From JAHFPN01 sp036559465 (GTDB taxonomy: Bacteria; Pseudomonadota; Alphaproteobacteria; Rhizobiales; Xanthobacteraceae), in contig DATBTC010000103.1 in assembly GCA_036559465.1 (NCBI GenBank), positions 8,072-72,071 on the forward strand: 64,000 nt of DNA, written 5' to 3'. Positions 8,931 through 17,497 of the stretch are shown in pieces. The number at the start of each line of letters is the position of its first letter. Within the stretch, counting starts at the first letter, position 1. The notes beneath the pieces are model-generated. The model was not told the DNA's origin and ran no database searches. It was given only the letters and a program-made list of their open reading frames with translations. The position numbers were made by a program, and so were the translations under genes.

Positions 8931-10028
8931 TCACGTCGCGAAGCGGAAGTAGAGGATGTCGCCGTCCTGCACCACGTAGTCCTTGCCCTCGACCCGCATC
9001 TTGCCGGCTTCGCGCGTGCCGACTTCGCCGTTATAGGTGACGTAATCGTCATACGAAATCGTTTCGGAGCGGATGAAGCCCTTCTCGAAATCCGTATGAA
9101 TCGCTCCCGCGGCCTGCGGCGCCTTGGCGCCGCGCACGATGGTCCAGGCATGGGTGAACTCTGGGCCGACCGTGAAGAAAGTGACGAGGTTCAACAGTGC
9201 GTAACCGGCGCGGATCATGCGATCGAGGCCGGGCTCGTTGAGCCCGACCGCCACCAGGAATTCCGCCCGCTCGGCCATCGGTAGTACGGCGATTTCCGCT
9301 TCGATCTTGGCGGAGATCACGATCGAGCCAGCGCCTTCGGCTTTCGCCTTGGCCTCGACCTGCTTGGTGAGCGCGTTGCCGGTTGCGGCCGCGGCTTCGT
9401 CGACGTTGCATACGTAAAGTACGGGCTTGGCGGTAAGGAGATTGAGCATGCGGAACTCGCGCTCCTCGTCCTCCTTGCGCTCCAGCATGCGCGCCGGTCT
9501 GCCGTCGGAAAGCAGCGCGATGACGCGTTGCACGAGATCGAGCTGGATCACGGATTCCTTGTTGCCGCCGCGCGCTCGCTTGTTCAGCGCATCGACGCGC
9601 TTCTCCAGGCTCTCCAAGTCCGCAAGCATCAGCTCGGTTTCCACCGTGGCCGCGTCGGCCAGCGGATCGATGCGATTCTCGACGTGCGTCACGTCGGCGT
9701 CCTCGAAACAGCGCACCACGTGGGCGATGGCATCGACCTCGCGGATATGCGCGAGAAACTGGTTGCCGAGGCCTTCCCCCTTCGAAGCGCCGCGCACCAG
9801 CCCGGCGATGTCCACGAACGTGAGCCGTGTCGGCACGATCTCGGCCGACCCGGCGATCTTGGCGAGCACCTCGAGCCGCAGGTCGGGCACCGCCACGTCG
9901 CCCACGTTCGGCTCGATGGTGCAGAACGGATAGTTCGCCGCCTGCGCCGCCGCGGTTTGCAGCAGGGCGTTATAGAGGGTCGACTTGCCGACGTTCGGCA
10001 GTCCGACGATGCCACACCTGAATCCCAT
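8931..10028 (-). CDS. ychF: Ribosome-binding ATPase YchF
   Basis: A 365-aa YchF/OLA1-type P-loop protein of the Obg superfamily that prefers ATP and binds the ribosome. Walker A is GLPNVGKSTLYNAL (8-21), DIAGLVRGASKGEGLGNQFL is the switch II segment with the family's hydrophobic replacement of the catalytic residue, and YVCNVDEAA takes the place of the usual NKxD motif, as in YchF proteins. The C-terminal TGS-like domain (GPEFTHAWTIVRGAKAPQAAGAIH...) ends in VQDGDILYFRF. Start is the ATG at 10028. pth lies 6 bases upstream, so they are probably one operon. Confidence 0.96.
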   Translation of the reverse strand: MGFRCGIVGLPNVGKSTLYNALLQTAAAQAANYPFCTIEPNVGDVAVPDLRLEVLAKIAGSAEIVPTRLTFVDIAGLVRGASKGEGLGNQFLAHIREVDAIAHVVRCFEDADVTHVENRIDPLADAATVETELMLADLESLEKRVDALNKRARGGNKESVIQLDLVQRVIALLSDGRPARMLERKEDEEREFRMLNLLTAKPVLYVCNVDEAAAATGNALTKQVEAKAKAEGAGSIVISAKIEAEIAVLPMAERAEFLVAVGLNEPGLDRMIRAGYALLNLVTFFTVGPEFTHAWTIVRGAKAPQAAGAIHTDFEKGFIRSETISYDDYVTYNGEVGTREAGKMRVEGKDYVVQDGDILYFRFAT

Positions 10029-10034
10029 GCTGGT

Positions 10035-10643
10035 TCAGGCCGGTGGTGTGTCGGGTTGAGCCGGGCGGAAGCCCTTGGCGGCGAGCGCAAGGTGCACCCG
10101 GTTCTGGAATTCCTCGGGCCGGCGCGTAACGATGCATTCGATCGCGTCGGTGATCGCTTCGATGGCGGCATCGACCCAGGGCCGCTCGTCCTTTTCGAAG
10201 TTCATCAGCACGTAGGCCTGCACCAGGTCCTTGTCCTCGGGCCGGCCGACGCCGACGCGCACCCGCTGATAGTCGTTGCCGCAATAGGCGGTGATCGAGC
10301 GCAGGCCGTTATGCCCCGCGTTGCCGCCGCCGGTCTTTACCCGCACCTTCGCGGGCTCCAGATCGATCTCGTCATGGAACACCGTCACGTCGCCGAGCTC
10401 GATCTTGAAGAAGTTCTGGGTTTCGGCGACCGCGCGGCCGGATTCGTTCATGAAGGTCATGGGTTTCAGCAGCAGAATCCGTTCGCCTGCAATTTCGCCT
10501 TCCGCAGTCTCACCGTGAAAACGCCGCCGCCACGGGCCAAAGCGATGGCGCGCGTGGATCGCGTCGGCGATCCGGAAGCCGATATTGTGACGGTTGTTCT
10601 CGAAGCGCGGCTCGGGATTGCCGAGCCCGGCGAACAGGAGCAT
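10035..10643 (-). CDS. pth: Peptidyl-tRNA hydrolase
   Basis: A 202-aa Pth that releases tRNA from peptidyl-tRNA after drop-off. The N-terminal FAGLGNPEPRFENNRHNIGFRIADAI contains the catalytic His (RHNIG) and the conserved Asn. KPMTFMNESGRAVAE and DEIDLEPAKVRVKTGGGNAGHNGLRSI, with the catalytic Asp, follow. It sits between rplY and ychF in the same direction, the classical alphaproteobacterial order. Confidence 0.96.
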   Translation of the reverse strand: MLLFAGLGNPEPRFENNRHNIGFRIADAIHARHRFGPWRRRFHGETAEGEIAGERILLLKPMTFMNESGRAVAETQNFFKIELGDVTVFHDEIDLEPAKVRVKTGGGNAGHNGLRSITAYCGNDYQRVRVGVGRPEDKDLVQAYVLMNFEKDERPWVDAAIEAITDAIECIVTRRPEEFQNRVHLALAAKGFRPAQPDTPPA

Positions 10644-10681
10644 GCGCGCCTCCGCGGCCGCGTCGGATCACGCGGCCCGGA

Positions 10682-11476
10682 TCACTTCTTCTCCGGCTTT
10701 TTGTCGGCGGCGGGTTTCGCGCCCGCTGCGGGTTTCGCACCCGCGGCAGGAGCGGCGTCCGCGGCGGGAGCCGCGGCCGCATCGCCGGGCGCTCCGGCCT
10801 CCGGAACCACGCCTTCCTCGCCGGCCGCAAGCGCGGCCTCGGCCGCCGCTGCTGCTGCCGCGGCCGCTGCCGCTGCCGCCACCGCCGCTGCCGCCAGCTC
10901 TTCCAGATAGCCCGAGGAGGCAACCACCGTTGCCACCGTGAAGTCGCGCTCGCGAACGACCGCGCGGGTGCCTTCCGGCAGCTTGATCGCTGTAATGTGC
11001 AGCGACTTGCCGATGTCGAGCTCGCCGACGTCGGCGATGATCGACTGCGGAATCGCTTCGGCCGGACAAAGTAGTTCGATCGTATGGCGCACGATATTGA
11101 GCGTGCCGCCGCGCTTGATGCCGGGCGCTGCTTCCACATTGGTGAATTGAACGGGCACGTGCACGCGCACCTTCGAGCCGGCGCTGATGCGCTGGAAGTC
11201 CACGTGGATCGGGTGATCGCGTACCGCGTCGAGCTGAAATCCGCGCGGGATCACGCGCTGCTTCTGCCCGTCGACGTCGAGATCGTAGACCGTGGTCATG
11301 AAATGGCCGGCATGGATGCGCGTGGTGATCTCCTTGGCATCGACCGAGATCGAAACCGGCGGCTGTTTTTCGCCGTAGATCACTCCCGGCACGCGGCCAG
11401 AGCGGCGTGTGGCACGGGCGGCCCCCTTACCGGCCTTCGGACGTGCCGACGCCTTCATTGCTTGGGTGGTTGTCAT
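10682..11476 (-). CDS. rplY: 50S ribosomal protein L25/Ctc with long Ala-rich tail
   Basis: L25 of the CTC type binds 5S rRNA in the large subunit. The N-terminal 5S-binding domain (about 1-95) includes RRSGRVPGVIYGEKQPPVSI, and the TL5-like beta domain runs to about 190. Beyond it a tail of about 70 residues is nearly all Ala, Pro, Gly and Lys, with an uninterrupted run of about 13 Ala after a Val. The tail is presumably disordered. Start is the ATG at 11474-11476 (MTTTQAMKASARPK); the upstream extension is unrelated. First gene of rplY-pth-ychF. Confidence 0.93.
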   Translation of the reverse strand: MTTTQAMKASARPKAGKGAARATRRSGRVPGVIYGEKQPPVSISVDAKEITTRIHAGHFMTTVYDLDVDGQKQRVIPRGFQLDAVRDHPIHVDFQRISAGSKVRVHVPVQFTNVEAAPGIKRGGTLNIVRHTIELLCPAEAIPQSIIADVGELDIGKSLHITAIKLPEGTRAVVRERDFTVATVVASSGYLEELAAAAVAAAAAAAAAAAAAEAALAAGEEGVVPEAGAPGDAAAAPAADAAPAAGAKPAAGAKPAADKKPEKK

Positions 11477-11637
11477 AAGGTCATGGTCCTTTTTGCGGCG
11501 CGCCTCCAGGGGTGCAAGGCGCCGCGGGCGCGTCTCTATAGCGGCAATGGCGCAGCGAGGCAACGATTTCGGCGCGTCTTGTGTGCCCGGCGGACCCGTG
11601 CAAGTGCTGACGCGGACACGCTAATCGGGAGCCGACG

Positions 11638-12165
11638 ATGCAGGGCAGGGGGCTGAGGATTCTGGCGGCTGGATGGCTGGCGCTGGCGCTCGGCGGTTGC
11701 GTCGTCTCCGAGCGGCCGTTGTTCGACCCCGCGGCCGCGGTCACGCCGGCGCCGGCCGGGCGCTATGTGCAGCTGGAGCAGAAAGACGGCAGCTGGATCA
11801 AGGCTAGGGAGGGAACGCTCAAGATCGAAGGCCGCACCTATTCCTGGAAGCCCGACAATGAAACCGAGCCGGCCAGCTTCTCGCTCTTTCCCGCAGGATT
11901 GAGCACCTTCACGGTCTATGCGCGGATCGTCGAGAGCGGCAAGCCCGAGCACTACTACGCGCTGATCCAGAAAACCGGGAGCGACTACCGGATCTGGCAG
12001 CCGACCTGCGGCGATTTCCGCAAGGTGCGGATGCCCGCGCGCTTGCAGCCGAAAACCGCCGGCGAGAATTGCTTCTACAACGACGCCAAGACGGTCACCG
12101 GCGCATTGCTGGCCTATGCGCTGTCCAGACCGCCGAGCTACCGTTACCGGCCGCTGAAGCCCTAG
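11638..12165 (+). CDS. Hypothetical lipoprotein
   Basis: A 175-aa protein with a lipoprotein signal: the hydrophobic segment ILAAGWLALALGGC places the lipidated Cys at residue 21. The mature part is compact and likely beta-rich (RYVQLEQKDGSWIKAREGTLKIEG..., YYALIQKTGSDYRIWQPTC) with two further Cys, possibly a disulfide. No family recognised. It is on the opposite strand from its neighbours, and its stop overlaps the FkbM gene stop by 4 bases. Confidence 0.75.
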   Translation: MQGRGLRILAAGWLALALGGCVVSERPLFDPAAAVTPAPAGRYVQLEQKDGSWIKAREGTLKIEGRTYSWKPDNETEPASFSLFPAGLSTFTVYARIVESGKPEHYYALIQKTGSDYRIWQPTCGDFRKVRMPARLQPKTAGENCFYNDAKTVTGALLAYALSRPPSYRYRPLKP

Positions 12166-12989
12166 CGGCGCCGGGCGCCCTTGCCCCATTTCTTTCCGCG
12201 TTTGGCCGGGCGCTTTTCGGGCGTCGGCCTGGAAGCCGCGCGCAGCCGATCGATCTTCTCTTCATAGGGGCGGATCGACGCCGCGTGCACGAACCGATCG
12301 AGCGATCCCGCTGGCCGCTTGAAATGCCGCGCCAGCTCCTTGTGCTCTTCGGCAAGGAAGAAGGCGTTGAGCCCGTCGTGATAAACCAGCCGGTAGCCGA
12401 GCGGATTTAGAAAAGCGGCATATTCGCCGGTCCGGTCCGGCACTTCATCGAGCCGGTCCTCCATGGCGAGCGTGACCGGCAGCAGCGCTTCGATGACGAG
12501 GATTTTCGGCCGGTGCCGCTTAAGCTCCGCGCCGCGCAACACAGCAAGCTCGGTGCCCTCCACGTCGATCTTCATGAAATCGATGGTGCGGCCGGCCGCA
12601 TGCTCGTCGAGCACGGCAGCCAACCGGCGCACCGGCACGCGCTGTTCCTTCACTTTCAGCTTGTCGGCGCGGTGTTGCGCCACGATCGCTCGATCGGTGG
12701 TGGAATAGCCGTGCCATTTGTCGATGGCGTAGAAGGTGATCTCGCCCTCGGCTTCGCCCACCGCGATTTGCAGATTCACATCGCGCGGGCGGCGCAGTTT
12801 GAGCCGCTCGAATTGCGGGCCGAGCGGTTCGAGATTGATGCCCGACCAGCCGCGCTCGTAGAAGGTGCGGCTCACGCTGTCGATGTCGGGGTCGTTGGCG
12901 CCCACGTCCACGTAAAAGCCGTTCGCGCCAGGAAAGGCGCGCGACAGCATCACGTCCTCGAAATTCTGGGCATAGCTCGTGATGCCCAT
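12162..12989 (-). CDS. FkbM family methyltransferase
   Basis: A 275-aa class I SAM-dependent methyltransferase with the FkbM pattern: SYAQNFEDVMLSRAF near the N-terminus, motif I GFYVDVGANDPDIDSVS, the RGWSGINLEPLGPQFERL acidic strand end, and IDFMKIDVEGTELAVLRG. FkbM domains O-methylate sugars or other hydroxyls; the acceptor is unknown and there is no polysaccharide cluster beside it. The C-terminal 40 residues are Lys/Arg rich. Start is the ATG at 12989 (MGITSYAQ); the upstream opening runs into another gene's territory. Confidence 0.88.
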   Translation of the reverse strand: MGITSYAQNFEDVMLSRAFPGANGFYVDVGANDPDIDSVSRTFYERGWSGINLEPLGPQFERLKLRRPRDVNLQIAVGEAEGEITFYAIDKWHGYSTTDRAIVAQHRADKLKVKEQRVPVRRLAAVLDEHAAGRTIDFMKIDVEGTELAVLRGAELKRHRPKILVIEALLPVTLAMEDRLDEVPDRTGEYAAFLNPLGYRLVYHDGLNAFFLAEEHKELARHFKRPAGSLDRFVHAASIRPYEEKIDRLRAASRPTPEKRPAKRGKKWGKGARRR

Positions 12990-13033
12990 GGATTCCTCGG
13001 TTGGAATTAGTCGGTAGGGGCAGGGGGAGACTA

Positions 13034-13789
13034 TCAGAATTTGACGTTGAACCCGCTCTTGAACGTAGTCGCGGGTTGCGGCTGTTCCGGTGTAGGATTG
13101 GGTGGAGCGATCCCACGTTCGACGGAGAGGAAGCCATCGGTTTCCTTGACCCAAAGCGACCGGCGGTACTCGACACGCGCCTTGCGGTCCGTCGGGCTCG
13201 CGGTCTCGACCGCCGCACCCAGCTTGCCGCCATAGAGCGACGGCGGCAGCTTGTAATAGGTGCCCACCGTGACATTGCCCTGGATCGTAGGCGTCGCAGG
13301 GCCCGCGGTGACGCCGAGACCACGCGCGCCGTAGAGCTGCCAACTCTCACCCTCGTAATCCACTCGGCCTTTGACCTCGCCGGCCGGATCGGACGCCAGG
13401 CGCGGGTCGATCGGCGGAACCATGGAAGGGGCCGGCGCCGTCGTGATCTTAGTCGTGACGTCGAGCTTGAACGGGCCTCGATCGGCCTTGAAGCCGGTCA
13501 TCGGGGGCTTCGAGTCCGATCGCTTCGACGGCGAAAGGAAGGGCGAGGGCTCGGAAGGAGCTTCAATCACGAACGGCTCGACGCGAGCCGTACTCGGCGT
13601 GGCTTCCCCCGGCTGGCGAGAGATGAGCCTGTCTATGATTTCGGTTTCGGGCGGCAGCGTTTCCGCGGCCAGCGCGGCCAGACCGGCACTGTCATACTGC
13701 GGCGTGAGTGTATTCGGCCGTGCGATATCCTCCGCCTGCGCGGAAGCGAAGCCAGTCAGCAAAACGAGTAAAAACGCCCCGCGCGACAT
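13034..13789 (-). CDS. Hypothetical exported protein, possible outer-membrane beta protein
   Basis: A 251-aa protein with a Sec signal (MSRGAFLLVLLTGFASAQA). A Pro/Ser-rich linker runs to about residue 95, then a domain of alternating strands (GRVDYEGESWQLYGARGLGV, IQGNVTVGTYYKLP, ARVEYRRSLWVKE). The very last residues are FNVKF, a terminal Phe as seen in outer-membrane barrel proteins. Barrel nature is inference; the length allows only a small barrel. No family recognised. GGTAAGG precedes the ATG. Confidence 0.7.
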   Translation of the reverse strand: MSRGAFLLVLLTGFASAQAEDIARPNTLTPQYDSAGLAALAAETLPPETEIIDRLISRQPGEATPSTARVEPFVIEAPSEPSPFLSPSKRSDSKPPMTGFKADRGPFKLDVTTKITTAPAPSMVPPIDPRLASDPAGEVKGRVDYEGESWQLYGARGLGVTAGPATPTIQGNVTVGTYYKLPPSLYGGKLGAAVETASPTDRKARVEYRRSLWVKETDGFLSVERGIAPPNPTPEQPQPATTFKSGFNVKF

Positions 13790-13902
13790 GACCTTACCGA
13801 AACGCCTGGATAGCTAGCGGCCGCCGACCGCCAAGCTGCGACATTGCATCCAATCGTGGAGCGATGATGGCAGGTGGCAGATTTTCTGAAATTTTTTGTC
13901 GT

Positions 13903-14856
13903 TCAGTCGAACAGACTAGAAACGCTCTCTTCGGCCGCCGTGCGGTTGATCGCCTCGCCGAGCAACGTTGCGATCGACAGCACCCGGATATTGTGGGCGA
14001 CGCGCACCGCCTCGGTTGGCTGGATCGTGTCGGTGATGACGAGTTCCTTAAGCTTTGAGGCGGAAATGCGCGCCACTGCTCCGCCCGACAGCACGCCGTG
14101 GGTGATATAGGCATAGACTGCCTTGGCGCCCTTCTCGAGCAACGCATCGGCGGCATTCACCAGCGTGCCGCCGGAATCGACGATGTCATCGACCAGAATG
14201 CAGGTCTGTCCGGTCACTTCACCGATCACGTTCATGACTTCGGACTCGTTCGGCTTCTCGCGTCGCTTGTCGATGATGGCGAGCGGCGCGTCGATGCGCT
14301 TGGCGAGCCCGCGCGCCCGCACCACGCCGCCCACGTCCGGCGACACCACGGTGATGTTCTTCAGCTCGAAGCGCTCCTTGATGTCGCGCACCATCACCGG
14401 CGAGGCGTAGAGGTTGTCGGTCGGGATATCGAAGAAGCCCTGGATCTGGCCGGCATGCAGGTCCACGGTCAGCACCCGCTGCGCGCCGGCGTGGGTCACC
14501 AGATTGGCGACCAGCTTGGCCGAGATCGGCGTGCGCGGGCCGACTTTGCGGTCCTGCCGCGCATAGCCGAAATAGGGGATCACCGCCGTGATGCGCCGCG
14601 CCGAGGCGCGCTTCAGCGCGTCGGTGATGATCAGCAGCTCCATCAGATGGTCGTTGGCCGGGAACGAGGTCGATTGCACCACGAACACGTCGCGGCCACG
14701 CACGTTCTCCTCGATCTCGACAAAAATCTCCATGTCGGCGAAGCGCCGCACCACGGCCTTGGTCAGCGGGGTGGCGAGGTGGGCCGCGATGGCATCCGCG
14801 AGCGCGCGGTTTGAATTGCCGGCGACCAGCTTGATCTCACCGTTATTCGAAGCCAT
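13903..14856 (-). CDS. prs: Ribose-phosphate pyrophosphokinase
   Basis: A 317-aa class I PRPP synthase: ribose-5-phosphate + ATP to PRPP + AMP. Motifs: KLVAGNSNRALADAIAAHL at the start, the IEENVRGRDVFVVQSTS ATP region, IPYFGYARQDRK, TVDLHAGQIQGFFDIP, and the PRPP loop ILVDDIVDSGGTLVNAADAL. PRPP feeds apt, in this window, and purine, pyrimidine, His and Trp synthesis. Start at ATG 14856. The 112 bases between its stop and the exported protein gene start hold nothing I recognise. Confidence 0.97.
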   Translation of the reverse strand: MASNNGEIKLVAGNSNRALADAIAAHLATPLTKAVVRRFADMEIFVEIEENVRGRDVFVVQSTSFPANDHLMELLIITDALKRASARRITAVIPYFGYARQDRKVGPRTPISAKLVANLVTHAGAQRVLTVDLHAGQIQGFFDIPTDNLYASPVMVRDIKERFELKNITVVSPDVGGVVRARGLAKRIDAPLAIIDKRREKPNESEVMNVIGEVTGQTCILVDDIVDSGGTLVNAADALLEKGAKAVYAYITHGVLSGGAVARISASKLKELVITDTIQPTEAVRVAHNIRVLSIATLLGEAINRTAAEESVSSLFD

Positions 14857-14982
14857 CGGCTCTTCCCCCGGCCGCGGAATCGGCTCGCGCGAGCCCGGTA
14901 GCGGAGTCCCTAGCCGTGGCCCGCGGCGCTGTAAAGTTGCCGGGCCGTTTCGCCCCGGAATTCTTTGGTGCGGTTAACCGGC

Positions 14983-15531
14983 TCAACGCCGTGGGTCGGC
15001 GAAGGCGATAACGGGCCCCGACGGGCCCTCGCGCCGGGGTGCATCGGGTGCTGGTAGCGGCGTCCCGCTGGTCGCGGCCATGATCGCTTCGAGGCTCCGG
15101 GCCGCAATGCGCGCAAGCGTCGCATCGTCCACCTTCTGCCAAAAGTCCTTGCGCTTGGCGCCCGCCGGCTCGACGCCCGTGACTTGATTGACGCGCTGCT
15201 GCGCGCCGTCGAACACATCCGCGGCCCAGGAAATGCGCGCCTTCTTGCCTTCGAATTCGGCCAGCAGATAGAGCCGCACCCGGTAGGCGGCCGCGCCCGT
15301 GCGCGAGACGATGGGAAGCTGCTTGGCTTCCGCCTCGGCTGAAAGTTTCGCCACCAGGCGCTCGAACACAGGCTGCGGCGGTCCGTCGATGGATTCGATA
15401 GAGATCGTGCGGCCGCCAAGCTGCGGGATCGAGCCGGTGATCAGCTGATCGCCTGCGGTCTGGCAGCCGGCGAGCAGAAGCGCGGAAAGCAGAATGGCCG
15501 CGACGCGGCCTGGGCCCGATCTGGTACGCAT
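14983..15531 (-). CDS. Hypothetical lipoprotein
   Basis: A 182-aa protein with a clear lipobox (LLLAGC, Cys at about residue 23). The mature protein starts QTAGDQLITGSIPQLGGRTISIESIDGPPQPVFERLV and continues as a mixed alpha/beta domain with no recognised catalytic motif. The 'QTxGDQLITGSIP'-like opening is one I associate with small rhizobial lipoproteins; that is memory only. Same direction as pgeF upstream, 90 bases apart, and prs downstream. Confidence 0.75.
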   Translation of the reverse strand: MRTRSGPGRVAAILLSALLLAGCQTAGDQLITGSIPQLGGRTISIESIDGPPQPVFERLVAKLSAEAEAKQLPIVSRTGAAAYRVRLYLLAEFEGKKARISWAADVFDGAQQRVNQVTGVEPAGAKRKDFWQKVDDATLARIAARSLEAIMAATSGTPLPAPDAPRREGPSGPVIAFADPRR

Positions 15532-15620
15532 CTACGCATCCCCGCCGTGGCGCCCTTCTTGTGTCGAGGGTCGTTCCGGCCAATTTCGGACTCGTAGCGG
15601 CAATTCCTTATGACGTCGAG

Positions 15621-16391
15621 TCAGGGCGTAAGCGCGATCGCGGCGACCAGTCGGCCGTAGTCGGTTTCCTTGCGGTGCACCGAGCGGCGGTAGCTGTAGA
15701 AATGCGTTTCGTCGCTGTAGGTGTCGAGCCCGAGGTCCTGGATCATGCCGACGCGAGCCACGAGGAGCTTGCGCCCGATATAGCCGGACAGGTCGAACAT
15801 CGCGTGGCCCGGTCGTTCGGCCACAGAGAAATAACAGCGGTTGCCGGGATCGTCGGCGCGGAAGCGGGCGACGAACTCGGGCCCCACCTCGTAGCTTTCC
15901 TTGCGGATCAGCGGGCCGATGGCGGCGACGATGCGCGTTCGCTGGGCGCCGAGCTTCTCCATCGCAGCGACTGCGGACTCGATCACGCCGTCGAGCGCGC
16001 CCTTCCAGCCCGCGTGCACGGCGGCGATCACACCTGCGCTCTCGTCGGCGAGCAGCAAGGGACCGCAATCGGCGATCGTCACGCCGACGGCGAGACCTGG
16101 CGTCGTGGTGACGACCGCATCGGCGCGCGGCCGCCCGTCGCGCGTCCATGGATGGGCGGCGACCACTGCGTCGGGCGAATGGATCTGGTAAGCGACGGCC
16201 AACGCGCCTTCGGCGACTTCCAGCGCCGCGGTTATGCGTTTGCGGTTCTCGGTCACATGCGCGGGATCGTCGTTGGAACCGAGGCCGCCGTTCAGGCTCG
16301 CATAGACGCCTTCCGACACGCCGCCCTCGCGGGTGAAGAAGGCGTGGCGCACACGTTTGAGTGCGCCGAGTGCCGGCGATTGAATCAGCAT
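15621..16391 (-). CDS. pgeF: Purine nucleoside phosphorylase / peptidoglycan editing factor PgeF (YfiH, 'laccase-domain')
   Basis: A 256-aa YfiH/PgeF protein. The family has purine nucleoside phosphorylase/adenosine deaminase activity in vitro and helps peptidoglycan fidelity. Visible metal-site motifs: HAFFTREGGVSEGVYASLNGG near residue 17, AVAYQIHSPDAVVA with the conserved His, DCGPLLLAD, AVHAGWKGAL with the second His, and a Cys-bearing GNRCYFSVAE. It follows MidA by 20 bases and lgt, an arrangement shared by many Alphaproteobacteria. Confidence 0.93.
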   Translation of the reverse strand: MLIQSPALGALKRVRHAFFTREGGVSEGVYASLNGGLGSNDDPAHVTENRKRITAALEVAEGALAVAYQIHSPDAVVAAHPWTRDGRPRADAVVTTTPGLAVGVTIADCGPLLLADESAGVIAAVHAGWKGALDGVIESAVAAMEKLGAQRTRIVAAIGPLIRKESYEVGPEFVARFRADDPGNRCYFSVAERPGHAMFDLSGYIGRKLLVARVGMIQDLGLDTYSDETHFYSYRRSVHRKETDYGRLVAAIALTP

Positions 16392-16411
16392 GTCCGAGAC
16401 TCGCCGCCGCC

Positions 16412-17497
16412 TTAGGCGATGTCAAACCCGAGCGGCACAGGGAGTTTCCCGTTGGTGAACGCGAGCACTTTGAACAATTCACCCATGCCGGGCTTGGGAC
16501 CGATTAACCGCGCGAGCGCTGCATCGATCGCCTCGGCCTGCGCGGGCGCACTCTTCTTCAAACGCTCGGCGCGCAGTCCGACCCCGAGGCGGCGGAGAAA
16601 GTCGCCCTGCGTCGCCGGCCCGTGCAGGCTCACACCTTGTCCCTGCACGGCGTCGCCGAGCGCCTCGAAATCGACGTGGGCGGTGAGATCGGCTTCGCCG
16701 GGGTCTTCGAGCGGATCGACAGGTTTGTGCGCCCGCACCGCCTGGAGCGTGTCGCCGAATGCCGATTGTATGTGGCCATAGTCGATGACCAGCCCGGCGC
16801 TGCCGAATGCTGCGATCCGCCGCGCGACCTCCTGTATCGGCGCGTGGTCGCGGCGCTCAACGAATGCACCCGCCGGTGCAGGCCGCAGGCGAGGCGGAAG
16901 TTGCTCTTCGAGCGGCAGCTGCACGGGATCAAGCCCAAAGACGAGCTTGCCATCCGGCCCGAGACCGACCCGGCGCTCGTGCCAGCCATCTTCGGTCTTC
17001 AGGAATTGATCGACCGGCAGCGCATCGACGAACTCATTGGCGACCATGAGCAGCGGACCGTCGGGAAGGAACTCCGGCCGCTTATGCCAGGTGACGGGCA
17101 CACCTTCGGCCGCGAGTGTCTTTCGCTGGCGCTCCTTCAGTGTCGGACTCGTCTCGATCAGATGTACGTCGAGCGCCGCCCGGAACTCCGGCAATACCTT
17201 CGCGGCACGCAGCATGTCCTGCATCAGGGTGCCGCGCCCGGGCCCCATTTCAACGAGCAGCACGCGGCGTGGCGCGCCCATCCTGCGCCAAACCTCGGCG
17301 CACCACAGTCCGATCAATTCCCCGAACATCTGGCTCACTTCCGGCGCGGTGGTGAAATCGCCGGCCGCGCCGAGCGGGTCGCGTGACGTGTAGTAGCCGT
17401 GCTGCGGATGGGCGAGACAGAGCGCCATGTAGCGCGACACCGGCATCGGCCCATCGGCTTCGATCATGGCGCGAAGCTCGTGCGCGAGCGGTGTCAT
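16412..17497 (-). CDS. MidA/NDUFAF7-family SAM-dependent methyltransferase
   Basis: A 361-aa MidA-type class I methyltransferase, the bacterial homologue of mitochondrial NDUFAF7, which methylates an Arg of complex I subunit NDUFS2. Motifs: PVSRYMALCLAHPQHGYYTSRDPLGAAGDFTTAPEVSQMFGELIG (the family signature block), SAM loop LVEMGPGRGTLMQDMLR, and VANEFVDALPV. The target in bacteria is not established. Start at ATG 17497 overlaps the lgt stop by 4 bases (ATGA), so translation is coupled. Confidence 0.92.
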   Translation of the reverse strand: MTPLAHELRAMIEADGPMPVSRYMALCLAHPQHGYYTSRDPLGAAGDFTTAPEVSQMFGELIGLWCAEVWRRMGAPRRVLLVEMGPGRGTLMQDMLRAAKVLPEFRAALDVHLIETSPTLKERQRKTLAAEGVPVTWHKRPEFLPDGPLLMVANEFVDALPVDQFLKTEDGWHERRVGLGPDGKLVFGLDPVQLPLEEQLPPRLRPAPAGAFVERRDHAPIQEVARRIAAFGSAGLVIDYGHIQSAFGDTLQAVRAHKPVDPLEDPGEADLTAHVDFEALGDAVQGQGVSLHGPATQGDFLRRLGVGLRAERLKKSAPAQAEAIDAALARLIGPKPGMGELFKVLAFTNGKLPVPLGFDIA

